A stretch of 64,000 bases of DNA from UBA5336 sp964492485. GTDB taxonomy: Bacteria; Pseudomonadota; Alphaproteobacteria; Caulobacterales; Hyphomonadaceae. Location: positions 248,001 to 312,000 of the forward strand of contig CAZBKM010000002.1 in assembly GCA_964492485.1 (NCBI GenBank), in the 5' to 3' direction. The notes beneath the pieces are model-generated. The model did not search any database and had not been told where the DNA came from. It saw only the letters and a program-made list of their open reading frames with translations. This document shows positions 17,392-26,547 of the stretch, piece by piece. A program made the translations under genes and the position numbers. Each line of letters opens with the position of its first letter. Positions within the stretch are counted from its first letter, which is position 1.

Positions 17392-19085
17392 CCGACCTCC
17401 AGAAGACGCGCGGCTGCGCCCCGCGCCTCCGGCGTGACGTCCGCTCCTGACAGCATGCGGGCGATCTCTTCCAACCGCTGGCGGTCATCTAGGCCCTGGA
17501 CATCGGTCCGGCCAAGACCTTTCCCGTCCACGCGCTTGGCGATGCGCCATTGGCCACGCGCGGCCGCCGCCACCTGGGGCGAATGGGTCACCGCGAAAAC
17601 CTGCCGCCCTGTGCCGAGCCGGGCCAGTCGCTCGCCGACCGCGGCAGCCACCGCGCCGCCGACGCCCTGATCGGCCTCGTCGAAGACCTGCACCGAAGAT
17701 CCCCCCGCCTCCGCCAGTGCACACGCCATGGCAAGGGAGAAGCGCGCAAGCTCTCCGCCCGACGCAATCTGTCTCAGCGGGCCAAATCCGGCGCCCGGGG
17801 TCGTTTCCACCTCGAAGCTGACCCGATCGGTGCCCCGCGCGCCGGCATCGGCCTCCTCCAGTGGCGCGATCACCACCCGAAGACGGGTCCGCGCCATGCG
17901 CAGCGGGGCAAGTTCACCCGCCACCGCCTGTTCCAGCCGCCCCGCCGCAACCTGGCGTGCCGTGCTCAACCTGTCGGCGGCGCAGCGCCAGTCGGCACGC
18001 GCGGCGGTTTCTGCCGCCGCCGCATCGGCCAGCGTCCGGTCACCTTCGGCCACCAGCGCAAGACGGTCGCGCAGGTCGATCAACCGCTGCGGCAAATCCT
18101 CGACCGCAACGCCCTGGCGCGTCGATGCGGTGCGAAGCGCATGAAGCCGGCGTTCGACCGCATCGAGCCGACCCGGCTCATGCTCTGCGGCCGCGTCCAG
18201 ATCGGCCAGCGCTCGCCGGGCCTCCTCCACCTCGATCAGCGCCCGCTCCAGCGCACTGGCAGCAGCCTCGCTCGCCGACGCCAGGCCACCGCCGGCCTCC
18301 GCAAGACCCGGCAGGGCGCGAATGCGTTCGGCAGCGCGCATCGCACGGGCCAGCGCCCCCTCGACATCGCCATCGTCCAGAGCCCCCCGCGCCGTCTCAA
18401 GCGCCTGACCGATGCGTTCCTGGTGGACCAGTCCGGCGCGTTGAGCCTCGAGCGCCGCCACCTCTCCGGTTTCCGGCGCGAGGGCGTCGAGATCGGCAAG
18501 GTCCGCTTCCAGCCGCGCCGTTTCCGCCTCTGCCTCGGCGCGCTCCGCGGCCAGTGCCGCATGATGATCGCGTGCCGCGCAATAGGTGGCCCAGGCCTCG
18601 GCGCACGCGGCACGCAGGGCCTCGTTTCCGGCATAGCGGTCCAGCAGGTCGCGGTGACTGGACGGTTTCAGCAGGCCTGCTGCGGCGTGCTGGCCATGTA
18701 TTTCGACCAGCGCGCCACCCACCCGGGCCAGAAGGCTGGCGCTCACGGGTTGGTCGTTGATGTAGGCGCGCGACGGCCCCGACCTGGCAACGGTGCGTGC
18801 CAGGGTCAGCGTTTCGCTTCGGTCGAGCTCAAGATCCGCCTCATCCAGCAGACCCCAGGCCGGGTGGTCCGGTGGCGGCGCGAACTCCGCCACGACCCGC
18901 GCCCGGTCTGATCCCGACCGTACGAACCGCCGCTCCGCCGCGCCACCCAGGGCCAATCCGAGCGCGTCGAGGATGATCGACTTGCCGGCCCCGGTTTCGC
19001 CAGTCAGCGCGGTGAATCCGTCGCCCGGCTCGAGATCCAGCCGGTCAATCAGTACGAAAGAGCGTATCGACAAAGCCACGAGCAT
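17361..19085 (-). CDS. recN: DNA repair protein RecN
   Basis: RecN is an SMC-like ATPase for double-strand-break repair. The 574-residue protein has the N-terminal P-loop LTGETGAGKSIILDALGLAL, a long Ala/Glu/Arg-rich coiled-coil middle, and C-terminal ABC signature and Walker B segments (IASGGELARFSLAMACALAE, VFDEADQGVGG). A GTTC-N7-GTTC site sits 19 bp upstream of the ATG at 19085, so SOS control by LexA is likely. It overlaps ligA downstream. Confidence 0.96.
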   Translation of the reverse strand: MLVALSIRSFVLIDRLDLEPGDGFTALTGETGAGKSIILDALGLALGGAAERRFVRSGSDRARVVAEFAPPPDHPAWGLLDEADLELDRSETLTLARTVARSGPSRAYINDQPVSASLLARVGGALVEIHGQHAAAGLLKPSSHRDLLDRYAGNEALRAACAEAWATYCAARDHHAALAAERAEAEAETARLEADLADLDALAPETGEVAALEAQRAGLVHQERIGQALETARGALDDGDVEGALARAMRAAERIRALPGLAEAGGGLASASEAAASALERALIEVEEARRALADLDAAAEHEPGRLDAVERRLHALRTASTRQGVAVEDLPQRLIDLRDRLALVAEGDRTLADAAAAETAARADWRCAADRLSTARQVAAGRLEQAVAGELAPLRMARTRLRVVIAPLEEADAGARGTDRVSFEVETTPGAGFGPLRQIASGGELARFSLAMACALAEAGGSSVQVFDEADQGVGGAVAAAVGERLARLGTGRQVFAVTHSPQVAAAARGQWRIAKRVDGKGLGRTDVQGLDDRQRLEEIARMLSGADVTPEARGAAARLLEVGCRSPSPSNP

Positions 19086-19103
19086 GTCCGACGACTAGCA
19101 TCG

Positions 19104-19118
19104 GAACATAGAAAGAAC
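19104..19118 (-). promoter_or_regulatory. LexA (SOS) box upstream of recN
   Basis: Read toward recN the sequence is GTTC-TTTCTAT-GTTC, an exact match to the alphaproteobacterial LexA operator GTTC-N7-GTTC. A near-match, GTTC-N7-GATC on the plus strand, lies at 19128-19142. recN is a classic SOS gene, which supports the assignment. Confidence 0.85.
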
Positions 19119-19160
19119 AAGCGTTTCGTTCCTGTTTTGATCTGTTCTCGCTCTCAAGCC

Positions 19161-19982
19161 TCAGAACAGACGCGACAGGAAGCCTTCGCGGGAGTCCCGG
19201 TCAACGGCGTTCGGATCCAGGCCCTCATTGGTGAGCAGGGCGTAGCTCATACGGTACCAGTCGCTGTCAGGATAGTTGTAGCCGAGAACCGCACCCGCGG
19301 CCTGTGCCTCGCCGCGCAGACCGAGCGTGAGATAGACTTCGACCATGCGGTGCAGCGCTTCCGGCGTGTGGTTGGTCTGGTCGAACGTCTCGACCACGCG
19401 CTTGAAGCGATTCAGGGCCGCCAGAGTCTGATTGTTGCGCAGGTACCAGCGGCCGATTTCCATGTCCTTCCCGGCAAGCTGGTCGCGGACCATGTCGAGC
19501 TTCAGCCGGGCATCCTTGGCATAGTCGGTCTCGGGAAAGCGTCGGACGATCTCCTGCAAGGCCTCCTGAGCCCGTTCGGTCGTACCCTGATCGCGTCCCA
19601 CATCGAGTATCCGTTCGAAATGCGAAACCGCCACGATATAGTAGGCGTAGGCCGCGCCCTCGGTACCGGGGTGCAGCGAGATGTAGCGTTCGGCGACCGA
19701 TACCGCCTCGTCATAATCCCGGGCGCGATAATGGGCGAAGGCCGTCATCAGCGTGGCGCGTCGCGCCCATTCCGAATAGGGGTGCTGGCGCTCCACCTCG
19801 TTGAAATACTGGATCGCTTCCTGCCACTGGCGCTGGTCCAGCTCCTCGGCGCCGAGGTTGTAAAGCTGCTCGACCGGACGCTCGACATAAGCCAGGCGCT
19901 GGGCGCGGTCGTTCGACTGGCAGGCCGTCAGCGATGCTGCCGACAATGCGGCTAGGATCAGGGTGATCGGTGTCCGGGCCAT
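19161..19982 (-). CDS. bamD: Outer-membrane assembly lipoprotein BamD
   Basis: BamD is an essential partner of BamA in outer-membrane protein insertion. The 273-residue protein has a lipoprotein signal ending SLTAC (Cys21), followed by TPR-like helical repeats. Typical segments are LYNLGAEELDQRQWQEAIQYF, QHPYSEWARRATLMTAFAHY and GTEGAAYAYYIVAVSHF. Length and position between lpxC and recN are standard for alphaproteobacteria. The promoter must lie in the 170-bp divergent gap shared with the XRE gene. Confidence 0.95.
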   Translation of the reverse strand: MARTPITLILAALSAASLTACQSNDRAQRLAYVERPVEQLYNLGAEELDQRQWQEAIQYFNEVERQHPYSEWARRATLMTAFAHYRARDYDEAVSVAERYISLHPGTEGAAYAYYIVAVSHFERILDVGRDQGTTERAQEALQEIVRRFPETDYAKDARLKLDMVRDQLAGKDMEIGRWYLRNNQTLAALNRFKRVVETFDQTNHTPEALHRMVEVYLTLGLRGEAQAAGAVLGYNYPDSDWYRMSYALLTNEGLDPNAVDRDSREGFLSRLF

Positions 19983-20152
19983 GCGTTTGGTCCTTCTCGA
20001 GGCGTTTCTCCCGAGCCTTAGCTTTCACCGAGCCGCTCGCCAAGCCTTCGGGACCCGAACGGCGGGTCGATTGGCAGTCGACCGGTTCGCTTGCCAGTCC
20101 AATTCATCGGCCTAACTCGAATTGAAATCGGTGCACAACCAGGGAGTGGAGC

Positions 20153-20692
20153 ATGAGCGAGCGCGACACCAGAAAGCGCACGACCGCGTCGGAGGTCGAT
20201 CGCCTTGTCGGTGAGCGCATCCGCCGGCGACGGGTCCTGATGGGAATGACCCAGGACCAGCTCGGTGACGCCCTCGGCATCTCCTACCAGCAGATCCAGA
20301 AGTACGAGACCGGCGCAAACCGGGTCAGCGCCGGGCGGCTCTACCTGATCGCCGAAGCACTCAACACGAAGGTATCGGCCTTTTTCGAGGCGGTGAGCCG
20401 CGGCGACGATCGTGCCGAGCAAAGCGAAAGCGAAGCCTCGTCGCGCCTGACCATCGACCTTGTTCGCGGATTCCAGAAGATCCGGGACGAACGCCAGCGT
20501 CTGGCGGTCATCGGTCTGGTTCGGGCACTCAACGCGGAAGACAGCCTGGTGACCACGGCCGAACGCGCCCGACAGGGCACCGGGCGGATCGACGCGGAGG
20601 AGACTGAAAGGGACCGTCCGGCCCACGACGATCATCCCCAGATGCCGCCCAACGGCCACGGGCGCAACGGAAGCGGCAGCACCGCCTACTGA
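20153..20692 (+). CDS. XRE-family transcriptional regulator
   Basis: This 179-residue protein has a helix-turn-helix of the Cro/C1 type at about residues 19-73: RIRRRRVLMGMTQDQLGDAL followed by GISYQQIQKYETGANRVSAG. The C-terminal half is acidic then polar and probably unstructured. A ribosome-binding site, GGGAGTGGAG, precedes the ATG. It is the only plus-strand gene inside the long minus-strand envelope and cell-division block, divergent from bamD and convergent with lpxC with 24 bp between. Similar regulators are common in alphaproteobacteria; the target is unknown. Confidence 0.88.
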   Translation: MSERDTRKRTTASEVDRLVGERIRRRRVLMGMTQDQLGDALGISYQQIQKYETGANRVSAGRLYLIAEALNTKVSAFFEAVSRGDDRAEQSESEASSRLTIDLVRGFQKIRDERQRLAVIGLVRALNAEDSLVTTAERARQGTGRIDAEETERDRPAHDDHPQMPPNGHGRNGSGSTAY

Positions 20693-20716
20693 TTGCCACC
20701 CGGCAAGCGCCTCTCG

Positions 20717-21673
20717 TCAGGCCGATACGCGCATGTCCGGCGCGTCTGCACCTTCCCAGCACCATGCCTCGGGCGCATCCAGCAGCGCACGTACAAGCTT
20801 GTTGTTCATGGCATGACCAGGCTGATAGGCCGAATAGGCCCCAGCCAGCGGAGCCCCGGCCAGCATGAGGTCACCGATCGCGTCCAGCAGCTTGTGGCGC
20901 ACGAACTCGTCATCGCAGCGCAGGCCTTCCGGGTTCACGATCCGGTCGCCATCGATCACCACCGCATTGTCGAGGGAGCCACCCCGCGCCAGCCCGATGG
21001 ACTGGAGATACGCCACGTCCCGCGCAAAGCCGAAGGTCCGGGCGTGGGCTACGTCGCGCGCAAACAGGCCCGGTTTCAACTCCAACGCCATCTGCTGTTG
21101 GCCGATTGCAGCCGTCTCGAAATCGATCCGTGCGTCGAGGCGGAGCCAGGCGTCCTCGCTCGGATCGAGCCGTGCCCATTTCACGCCGTCACGCACCTCG
21201 ATCGGGGCAAGCACGCGAATCCGGCGGCGCGGCGCGGCCTGCCTGATGAGGCCCGCCGTGCGGAACAGGTCGCAGAATACCGCAGCAGAGCCGTCCATGA
21301 TCGGCACTTCCGGTCCGTCGATCTCGATCAACAGATTGTCGATCCCCATCCCCGCACATGCCGCCAGAAGATGCTCGACAACGGCCACGGTGACGCCCTG
21401 ATCATTCGCCAGGGTCGTGCCTAGCTGCACATCGGTCACGCGGGTGGCGATCGCCTCGATCGGATCGCCGGGCGCGTCGAGGTCCGTGCGCAGGAAACGG
21501 ATCCCGGTACCGGGAGCAGCCGGACGCATCGCGATCCGCGCCCTAACGCCCGAATGAACCCCCACGCCCGCACAGATCACGCTCTGGGCCAGGGTGCACT
21601 GCCACTCAAGATACGCCGACGGTCTCATCGCGGGCACAAAGCCCGGCCGATCCCGATCCCACAACACACGCAT
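20717..21673 (-). CDS. lpxC: UDP-3-O-acyl-N-acetylglucosamine deacetylase
   Basis: LpxC catalyses the committed zinc-dependent step of lipid A synthesis. The 318-residue protein shows the zinc ligands in VAVVEHLLAAC (His), and in FVRHKLLDAIGDL (His and Asp). MDGSAAVFC, HARTFGF and the catalytic GHAMNNKL are also present. The ATG at 21673 has a GGGAAA ribosome-binding site. An internal ATG at 21628 would give a 303-residue protein closer to the usual LpxC N terminus. The gene lies between ftsZ and bamD as in other alphaproteobacteria. Confidence 0.95.
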   Translation of the reverse strand: MRVLWDRDRPGFVPAMRPSAYLEWQCTLAQSVICAGVGVHSGVRARIAMRPAAPGTGIRFLRTDLDAPGDPIEAIATRVTDVQLGTTLANDQGVTVAVVEHLLAACAGMGIDNLLIEIDGPEVPIMDGSAAVFCDLFRTAGLIRQAAPRRRIRVLAPIEVRDGVKWARLDPSEDAWLRLDARIDFETAAIGQQQMALELKPGLFARDVAHARTFGFARDVAYLQSIGLARGGSLDNAVVIDGDRIVNPEGLRCDDEFVRHKLLDAIGDLMLAGAPLAGAYSAYQPGHAMNNKLVRALLDAPEAWCWEGADAPDMRVSA

Positions 21674-21779
21674 TGTTTCCCGCTGTTGCGAAAGACCCCA
21701 GCGACCGGTCTAATCACTTGTGATGACAGCGTTTATTGGTGTCTCGACCGGGTGGATTCGTGACCGTGGACCGGCGCTG

Positions 21780-23261
21780 TCAATGATTGGCGGACCGTCG
21801 AAGGAATGCCGGGATTTCAAGGTCTTCGTCGTCGAATGGCGCCGGCGCCGTCTGATCGCTGCGCGCGGGCGGGTCCGGCGTGTACTCCGGATCGGTCTCA
21901 GGTTCCGGCTGGTCGTCATTCTCGCCAGGCGACTTGCGCCAGTTGAACAGGGCCGAGAACCCGCTCGTTTCGCCCGACTCCCTGTCCCTGGACTTGTCCG
22001 CGCGGCGATGGCCGGCGATCAGATCAGACGCGGGCGCCGCATCGCTGCCATCCTGCGCTGCGACATGCGCGGGCGGAAGCGGCCGGCCGGCAAAGTCCTC
22101 GCGCGGATCACCCTGGAGAGCGGTCGCCGGTCCGGACGTGTCCGGTCCGGCCTCGGTGCCCGAACCGTCCTGCGCAGCCGCCTCGCCGGGATGCTCATCG
22201 CCACCCTCAGCCGTGCCCGCGATGATCACGGCCGGTGCCTCTTCGGCGTCCTCGCCTTCAGGCTCCTCCGCGGCCGACGCCGCCACCGGAATGCCCAGGC
22301 GGGCTTCCATGGCGGTGGGACTGGAATCCAGACCCGCAGCCACCACTGACACGCGCAGTCGGCCTTCCAGATCGGCATCGAAGGTGGATCCAAGGATGAT
22401 GTTCGCATCCTCGTCGACCTGGTTGCGGATCTCGTTCGCCGCCTCGTCGAGCTCGAACAGGGTCATGTCGTAGCCGCCGGTGATGTTGATCAGCACGCCC
22501 TTGGCGCCGCGCATGGTGACATCGTCGAGCAGCGGATTGTCGATCGCCGCACGTGCGGCTTCGAGGGCACGGTTCTCGCCCTCAGCCTCGCCCATGCCCA
22601 TCATGGCCGTGCCCATGCCGGTCATGATCGAGCGCACGTCGGCGAAATCGAGATTGATCAAGCCGGGCATGACCATGAGGTCGGTGATCCCGCGCACGCC
22701 GGAATAGAGGACATCATCCGCCATTCGGAAGGCATCGGCGAAGGTCGTCCGCTCATTGGCGACCCGAAACAGGTTCTGGTTGGGAACGACGATCAGCGTA
22801 TCGACGTTCTTGCGCATCTCGATCAGGCCGTCTTCGGCGATCTTCATGCGGCGGGTTCCCTCGAAGCCGAACGGCTTGGTGACCACGCCGACCGTCAGAA
22901 TGCCCTTTTCATGCGCCGTGCGCGCAATGATCGGTGCCGCGCCCGTACCCGTCCCGCCGCCCATTCCAGCGGCGATGAAGACCATGTGGGCGCCCTCCAG
23001 GAAGGCCTCCACGTCCTCCACGCTCTCTTCGGCGGCACTGGCACCCACACCGGGGCGCGCTCCGGCACCAAGGCCACCGGTCGTCTGCGGGCCAAGCTGG
23101 ATCCGGTTCGAGGTCTGGGACCGATTGAGTGCCTGGGCGTCGGTGTTCGCAACGACGAATTCGACCCCCTGCAGATTGGCCTCGATCATGTTGTCGACTG
23201 CGTTTCCGCCGGCGCCGCCAACACCAAAGACCACGATCCGCGGTTTGAGTTCTTCCGTCAT
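21780..23261 (-). CDS. ftsZ: Cell-division GTPase FtsZ
   Basis: FtsZ is the tubulin-like protein of the Z ring. The 493-residue protein has the tubulin signature GGGTGTGAAPIIA and the T7-loop segment LINLDFADVRSIM. A long, Ala/Glu/Pro-rich disordered linker of about 160 residues follows, and a C-terminal conserved peptide, DLEIPAFLRRS, binds FtsA and other partners. The extended linker is typical of alphaproteobacteria. The 95-bp gap after ftsA holds a CtrA-like site at 23326-23340, so ftsZ probably has its own promoter. Confidence 0.97.
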   Translation of the reverse strand: MTEELKPRIVVFGVGGAGGNAVDNMIEANLQGVEFVVANTDAQALNRSQTSNRIQLGPQTTGGLGAGARPGVGASAAEESVEDVEAFLEGAHMVFIAAGMGGGTGTGAAPIIARTAHEKGILTVGVVTKPFGFEGTRRMKIAEDGLIEMRKNVDTLIVVPNQNLFRVANERTTFADAFRMADDVLYSGVRGITDLMVMPGLINLDFADVRSIMTGMGTAMMGMGEAEGENRALEAARAAIDNPLLDDVTMRGAKGVLINITGGYDMTLFELDEAANEIRNQVDEDANIILGSTFDADLEGRLRVSVVAAGLDSSPTAMEARLGIPVAASAAEEPEGEDAEEAPAVIIAGTAEGGDEHPGEAAAQDGSGTEAGPDTSGPATALQGDPREDFAGRPLPPAHVAAQDGSDAAPASDLIAGHRRADKSRDRESGETSGFSALFNWRKSPGENDDQPEPETDPEYTPDPPARSDQTAPAPFDDEDLEIPAFLRRSANH

Positions 23262-23325
23262 GCTTGCGTCCGCCTTTCAAATCTACTTCTGGCCCAACCG
23301 TTTCCACGACACTCGCCAGCGCAAC

Positions 23326-23340
23326 CTAAAAGACGGTTAA
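23326..23340 (-). promoter_or_regulatory. CtrA-like site upstream of ftsZ
   Basis: Read toward ftsZ the sequence is TTAA-CCGTCTT-TTAG, against the CtrA consensus TTAA-N7-TTAA, with one mismatch. It lies 65-79 bp upstream of the ftsZ ATG. In Caulobacter crescentus CtrA is known to repress ftsZ from a site in its promoter, so position and match agree. Confidence 0.55.
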
Positions 23341-23356
23341 GTGAAACCGTCCCCGG

Positions 23357-24649
23357 TCAGAAATTTTCCCTGAGCCAGCTCAAGGTTCTGTTCACGACAG
23401 CGCTTACCGCGCCCGTTTCACCCTCCCCCGGCCTGCATATCGGTGCGCCTGCGCGCCCTCCGGCAATTTCGGACATTATCAGACCGGCGGCTGTGGAAAA
23501 AGCGGGGGATGCAAGTGTCTCGCCAAGCGTTTCAGCCTGAACCGGCCGCCCCAGACGTACCGGCATGTTCAGGATGCGCGACGCAACCTCCCGAACGCCG
23601 GCAAGCTGGCTTGCCCCGCCGGTCAGAACCGCACGTCTCGGCATCGCACGCTTGAGCTCCGACGCCGCGAGCCGCCGGGCCACCAGTTCGAACGTCTCTT
23701 CGATGCGCGGCGATACGATCCGAGCAAGCTCCTCGCGTGGCAGGCGAATGGCGTTCAGACGGCCATCGTCGCCGAGCTTGGGGCACTCGATCCGCTCCTT
23801 CAGGCCCGGCGCGTCCAGGTCGGCATGGCCCGAGACCGATTTAAGCCGCTCGGCAGCAGCGAAGGTCGTGCCTAGCCCCTGGGCGAGATCCGCCGTGACG
23901 TGGTGTCCGCCAACGGGCACCAGATCCAGCCAGGCCGGGGCGCCGTTCATGAACACCGACATGACCGTCACGCCCGCGCCCATGTCGATGCACAGCGCGC
24001 CATTGTCGCGCTCGTCGTCAATCAGGGCGCCGAAGCCGCTGGCGATCGAGGATGGCACCGCCAGATCGGTCTTCAGATGCGCCCGGCTCAGGCACTCGAT
24101 CAGGTTCCGCAACAGGGCCTGGGGTGCGGAGACGGTGCACATCAGAACCCCCATCCGCTCGGCCAGCATGCCGCGCGGATCACGGATCCGGTCCTGGCCG
24201 TCGACCCGGTAGCTTACCGGCCAGGCGCACAGGATGTCGCGGCCCCGCGCTTCCGCCCGCGCCCAGGCCGCAGCCTGCAGGCGGCGCACGTCCCGCAATC
24301 CGATTTCGCGACCACCCGGTTCCGTCTCGGCGCTGACCAGGCGGCCGGCGATCCGCGCACCGGTCACGCCCAGGATGACCCGGTCGACCCGCTGTCCTGC
24401 CTGGCGTTCCGCATCCTCCACCGCAAGCCGGATCGCGCGTTCCAGTCCCTCCATGTCTGTAACCGTGCCGCCTTCGAAGCCACGGCTCTGCTGGCGGCCC
24501 ATGCCGGCCAGGGAAAACCCGCAGGCCTGACGGCTGTCCACCCGCACGATCAGGCAGGTGATCTTCGAGGTGCCGATATCGAGGGCGGCGACCAGGTCGC
24601 CATCGCTGCGCAGGCCGCGGGCCTGGCGCTTGTGATCCAGTGTGGCCAT
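23357..24649 (-). CDS. ftsA: Cell-division actin-like ATPase FtsA
   Basis: FtsA tethers FtsZ to the membrane. The start at 24649 gives 430 residues and the N terminus MATLDHKRQARGL. The actin-family phosphate loop LVAALDIGTSKITCLIVRV, the SHS2 region, GALCIDMGAGVTVMSVF and RRAVLTGGASQLAGV follow. The C-terminal amphipathic tail (RTLSWLRENF) is the membrane-binding helix. Its ATG overlaps the stop of ftsQ (TGATG), so the two are translationally coupled. Confidence 0.96.
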   Translation of the reverse strand: MATLDHKRQARGLRSDGDLVAALDIGTSKITCLIVRVDSRQACGFSLAGMGRQQSRGFEGGTVTDMEGLERAIRLAVEDAERQAGQRVDRVILGVTGARIAGRLVSAETEPGGREIGLRDVRRLQAAAWARAEARGRDILCAWPVSYRVDGQDRIRDPRGMLAERMGVLMCTVSAPQALLRNLIECLSRAHLKTDLAVPSSIASGFGALIDDERDNGALCIDMGAGVTVMSVFMNGAPAWLDLVPVGGHHVTADLAQGLGTTFAAAERLKSVSGHADLDAPGLKERIECPKLGDDGRLNAIRLPREELARIVSPRIEETFELVARRLAASELKRAMPRRAVLTGGASQLAGVREVASRILNMPVRLGRPVQAETLGETLASPAFSTAAGLIMSEIAGGRAGAPICRPGEGETGAVSAVVNRTLSWLRENF

Positions 24650-25545
24650 CAGGCATTGCCCTCCCGGGTGGCAACGGCGGGCCTGACATAGGACCGCGCC
24701 GGCGTTCGCAGATCGACTGTCAGGCCGCTCCGGTCCAGCAGGCCTGCGCGGACGTCGAGCTCGACAAGGCGCGCGAGGGCGCGGTCGAGGGGACGATCCG
24801 GGCTCGCCTCCGGAAGCCGAACCACGATGTCGCCGGCAAATCTGAGGTCCCAGCGGTGCCCGGCGACGCGGATCGCGACGTCCAGGCGGTCGGCCAGCCG
24901 GGGCTGCCCATGAAGGGCCTGGATCAGGCCCAAGGCCGCCTCCGGGGCGTCGGGGCCAGAAAGGCGAGGCAGTCCGGCGTGACGCGCGGGATCGGCCGCG
25001 CTCAGGAGCCGTCCGCCGGCGTCCACCACATGCCACGCTTCGCCATCCGACCAGAGCGCCACGGGCTCGGCCGCATCGGCAATGATGACGATCTGGTCCG
25101 GCCAGAGGCGGTGGACGCGCACATTGGTGACCTGGCTGGTCGCCTGCACGCGGTCGCGGATCCCGTGGGGGTCGGCGCGCAGCATGTTCTCGCCTGGCTC
25201 GATCATGGCGGCGGCCCGAACCGTAGCGGCCAGGTCCGGATCGTGGTCGAGGCCGATCACCGCCACATGGTTGACCGCAAAGCCTGTCGCACGCGCCGTT
25301 CCATCCAGCATGTTGGCCAGGCGTGTCTGCACCTGGGCAATGGACCCGCCCATCCAGGCCGCCGCCGTCACGGTCAGCGCCACGATCAGGACAAGGCCCG
25401 TCACGATCGAGGTCAGGCTGGCATCCTGACGCCGGCTGGACGGCGGAGGCGGCGGTGCCGTGCCCTTGGCCTGCCCCGTGCGGGCGGAGGTGCGGCGGCT
25501 GGGTGTCTTCGAAGGTGTGCGGGATCCGGGCTTCATCTTGGACAT
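24649..25545 (-). CDS. ftsQ: Cell-division protein FtsQ
   Basis: FtsQ is a bitopic divisome protein. The 298-residue product has a basic, Pro-rich cytoplasmic N terminus, one transmembrane segment at residues 44-64, a POTRA domain beginning at VNHVAVIGL and a beta domain. The start at 25545 is preferred because GAGGA lies six bases upstream; a second ATG at 25536 would overlap the ddl stop by ATGA. Both overlap ddl, so translation is coupled. Confidence 0.93.
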   Translation of the reverse strand: MSKMKPGSRTPSKTPSRRTSARTGQAKGTAPPPPPSSRRQDASLTSIVTGLVLIVALTVTAAAWMGGSIAQVQTRLANMLDGTARATGFAVNHVAVIGLDHDPDLAATVRAAAMIEPGENMLRADPHGIRDRVQATSQVTNVRVHRLWPDQIVIIADAAEPVALWSDGEAWHVVDAGGRLLSAADPARHAGLPRLSGPDAPEAALGLIQALHGQPRLADRLDVAIRVAGHRWDLRFAGDIVVRLPEASPDRPLDRALARLVELDVRAGLLDRSGLTVDLRTPARSYVRPAVATREGNA

Positions 25546-26441
25546 GACGCGTCCTCGATCATCCAACTGACGAGCGCCTCGAACGGAATCCCCAGATAGG
25601 CGGCCTGTTCCGGAACGAGCGAGGTCGGCGTCATGCCAGGCTGGGTATTGGTCTCCAGGATCACGAGGCGGCCCTTCTGTTCATCGTAGCGGAAGTCCGA
25701 CCGGGTCACGCCCCGGCACCCAAGCGCCTGGTGCGCCTTCACACTGGCGGTCATCACCGCCTCCGTTACCTCAGGCGGCAGGTCGGCGGGGATCACGTGG
25801 CGCGATCCACCGGCGGCATACTTGGCATCGAAGTCGTAAAACTCCCTTAAAGTCGTGATGTCCGTGACCGCCAGCGCCCGGTCGCCCATCACGCCCACGG
25901 TCAGCTCGCGGCCCGGAATGAAGGTCTCTGCCATGAGATGGTCGCCATAGGTCCAATCCGGACCGAGCAGGATCTCGGCGGCCGGTGCATCGCCCTCCCG
26001 CACGATCACGACACCAAAGCTGGACCCCTCGGCGACCGGCTTGATCACATAGGGCGGCGCGAGGGGATGCGCCTTCGCAGCGCTCTCGCGGGTGACCGGG
26101 ACATCGTCGGCAATCTCGAGCCCGGCCTGGGCATAGACCGCCTTCGACTTGCGCTTGTCCATGGCGATGGCAGAGGCCAGAACGCCGGAATGCGTATAGG
26201 GCAGGCCCATGACTTCCAGAAGGCCCTGGACACAGCCATCCTCGCCCCAGGGCCCGTGAAGGCCGTTCAGGACCACATCCGGCGCGGCGTCACGAAGCTG
26301 GTTGGCAAGGTTCCGGCCCGCATCGATCTCGATCACGTCATAGCCGGCGGCTCTGGCGGCGCGCGCCATCTGGGTACCGGATGAAATCGAGACGTCCCGT
26401 TCCGACGACCAGCCGCCATAGATCACTGCCACACGCGACAT
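25533..26441 (-). CDS. ddl: D-alanine--D-alanine ligase
   Basis: Ddl makes the D-Ala-D-Ala dipeptide of peptidoglycan. The 302-residue ATP-grasp enzyme shows the N-terminal YGGWSSERDVSISSG motif, LHGPWGEDGCVQGLLEVMGL, KPVAEGSSFGV and the C-terminal ETNTQPGMTPTSLVPEQA. Length is standard. It heads the ddl-ftsQ-ftsA run. The gene upstream is an M16 peptidase, not murB as in many relatives, so the division and cell-wall cluster is interrupted here. Confidence 0.95.
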   Translation of the reverse strand: MSRVAVIYGGWSSERDVSISSGTQMARAARAAGYDVIEIDAGRNLANQLRDAAPDVVLNGLHGPWGEDGCVQGLLEVMGLPYTHSGVLASAIAMDKRKSKAVYAQAGLEIADDVPVTRESAAKAHPLAPPYVIKPVAEGSSFGVVIVREGDAPAAEILLGPDWTYGDHLMAETFIPGRELTVGVMGDRALAVTDITTLREFYDFDAKYAAGGSRHVIPADLPPEVTEAVMTASVKAHQALGCRGVTRSDFRYDEQKGRLVILETNTQPGMTPTSLVPEQAAYLGIPFEALVSWMIEDASCPR

Positions 26442-26547
26442 GCACGCTCCCTTGCCTCTGACGCCACACGTGGACCCTTAAGGTTTCTCGCGCGTGAAGA
26501 TGGCAAGCCTGCGGCAGGCTGCGTCCGGAAAGGCCCGAAGGGCGGGC

